From the NCBI RefSeq assembly GCF_000009365.1, contig NC_008260.1, positions 903,501-967,500 of the forward strand: a stretch of 64,000 bases of DNA, given 5' to 3'. Of this stretch, positions 63,363 through 64,000 are shown piece after piece; position 1 is the first letter of the stretch, and every line of letters starts with the position of its first letter. Source of the DNA: Alcanivorax borkumensis SK2. GTDB lineage: Bacteria; Pseudomonadota; Gammaproteobacteria; Pseudomonadales; Alcanivoracaceae. The notes under the pieces were generated by a model. That model did no database searches, was not told the DNA's origin, and worked only from the letters and a program-made list of their open reading frames with translations. The translations under genes were made by a program, and so were the position numbers.

Positions 63363-64000
63363 TTGAGCCAGCCAGCCACCCATTCTGACGCCGAACCCGC
63401 CACCCGCTTGGTGCTTGAGCAGCTCAGCTGCGAGCGCGATGATCGGTTGTTGTTCAGTGGTTTGAGTTTCACCGCATCGGCTGGTGAAATCTGGCAGATT
63501 ACCGGGGCCAACGGGGCAGGTAAGACCACGCTGTTGCGGATTCTGGTGGGGCTCCATGGCTTCTATGAGGGTGAGCGCCAGTGGTGGCAGCCTCAGTGGC
63601 AGCAGCAATTACTGTACTTGGGGCATGAGCCTGGGGTACGTGAAGAGCTAAATCCACTGGAAAATCTGCGTTACGCTTGTGCGTTAAGCCAGCAGGGGGG
63701 AGACCCCATGGCGGCGCTGGCTGCCGTGGGGCTGCAAGGTTTTGAGGAGGTGCCGGCGGCACACCTGTCTGCTGGGCAAAAGCGTCGCATTGCCTTGGCG
63801 CGTCTGTGGCTAGACCGTAAAGCCGTGTGGGTGCTCGATGAGCCCTATACTGCCATCGATCAAGATGGGGTGGCGGCGCTGGACCAGCAAATCCAGCAGG
63901 CGGCTGAAGCGGGCACCTTGGTGATTTATACCTCTCACCACCAGGTTGGCGATGGCGTGCGGCGATTACATCTGGCCCACGGGCAGGCAGAAGTGACGGA
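63363..64000 (+). CDS. ccmA: Heme exporter ATPase CcmA (3' end cut by window edge)
   Basis: Open from a TTG at 63363 (GGGAG upstream) to the right edge, at least 212 codons, close to full length. Walker A GANGAGKTT (about 50-58), signature LSAGQKRRIALARL (about 137-150), Walker B VWVLDEPYTAID and switch H-H in TSHHQ. ATPase of the CcmABCD complex that loads heme on CcmE. Lies 33 kb from ccmFGHI, so the ccm genes are in two blocks; ccmBCDE presumably follow outside the window. Confidence 0.92.
   Translation, partial: MSQPATHSDAEPATRLVLEQLSCERDDRLLFSGLSFTASAGEIWQITGANGAGKTTLLRILVGLHGFYEGERQWWQPQWQQQLLYLGHEPGVREELNPLENLRYACALSQQGGDPMAALAAVGLQGFEEVPAAHLSAGQKRRIALARLWLDRKAVWVLDEPYTAIDQDGVAALDQQIQQAAEAGTLVIYTSHHQVGDGVRRLHLAHGQAEVT

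Overview
The window looks like a chromosomal segment from a marine gammaproteobacterium of the Alcanivorax type (Oceanospirillales/Pseudomonadales border). The clues are an AlgP-like Lys/Ala-rich DNA-binding protein, an OprF-like OmpA porin, a Na+-pumping oxaloacetate decarboxylase, fabA-fabB, bfd-bfr and moderately high GC. The genus is an inference. Most of the window is ordinary core genome, with a few degraded or mobile patches.

Layout. 0-13 kb: housekeeping genes (serine hydrolase cut by the window edge, Mpo1-like protein, group III truncated globin, family III CoA-transferase, trmH, a NNT1/EFM7-type methyltransferase, a DegQ-type protease, a thioredoxin-like protein, quinone oxidoreductase, DoxX, TM2 protein, purT, tadA, OmpA). 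A frameshifted enoyl-CoA hydratase remnant lies at 7.2-7.4 kb. 13-24 kb: two proteins with degenerate GGDEF domains, a lipid-modification-type cluster (NTF2-like lipoprotein, chalcone-isomerase-like protein, DUF2878, DUF1295, Cfa-like methyltransferase), a two-component pair whose genes face each other, a GlxA-type regulator and an acyl-CoA dehydrogenase. 24-31 kb: fabAB, ccmFGHI and adk. 31.7-32.4 kb: wreck of an IS3-family element. 32.8-39.7 kb: AlgP-like protein, bfd, bfr, tRNA-Arg(ACG), oadGAB and a DUF5924/DUF2914 membrane protein.

40.2-42.4 kb holds three AT-richer genes, each followed by a foldable attC site ending in GTTRRRY. This is an integron gene-cassette array with no integrase gene in the window.

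44-55.6 kb is the most interesting part: a nitrogen-controlled nitrate locus. A sigma-54 promoter with an NtrC-like site upstream leads into a leader RNA carrying tandem hairpins and an intrinsic terminator, the classic target of an ANTAR antiterminator. It is followed by nasFED (nitrate ABC importer), a porin, a 659-residue NirB-like flavoprotein fused to a BFD-type [2Fe-2S] domain and a five-helix membrane domain with two H-X13-H heme-b motifs, a membrane-anchored cytochrome c with eleven heme sites, a heme-c lipoprotein, a VHb-like globin, and then nasT (ANTAR) and nasS (nitrate sensor) with a 50-codon ORF between them. No molybdenum nitrate reductase or siroheme nitrite reductase is in the window. 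The gene order suggests a transmembrane electron pathway from NAD(P)H to periplasmic hemes under nitrate/nitrogen control. The ccmFGHI genes (26-30 kb) and ccmA (right edge) encode the machinery needed to mature those c-type cytochromes; the ccm genes are split over about 33 kb.

55.7-64 kb: metE with divergent metR, a run of small poorly characterised genes (DUF6176, DUF1456, a lipoprotein, a membrane protein, CYTH, DUF4279, lipocalin blc) and ccmA running into the right edge.
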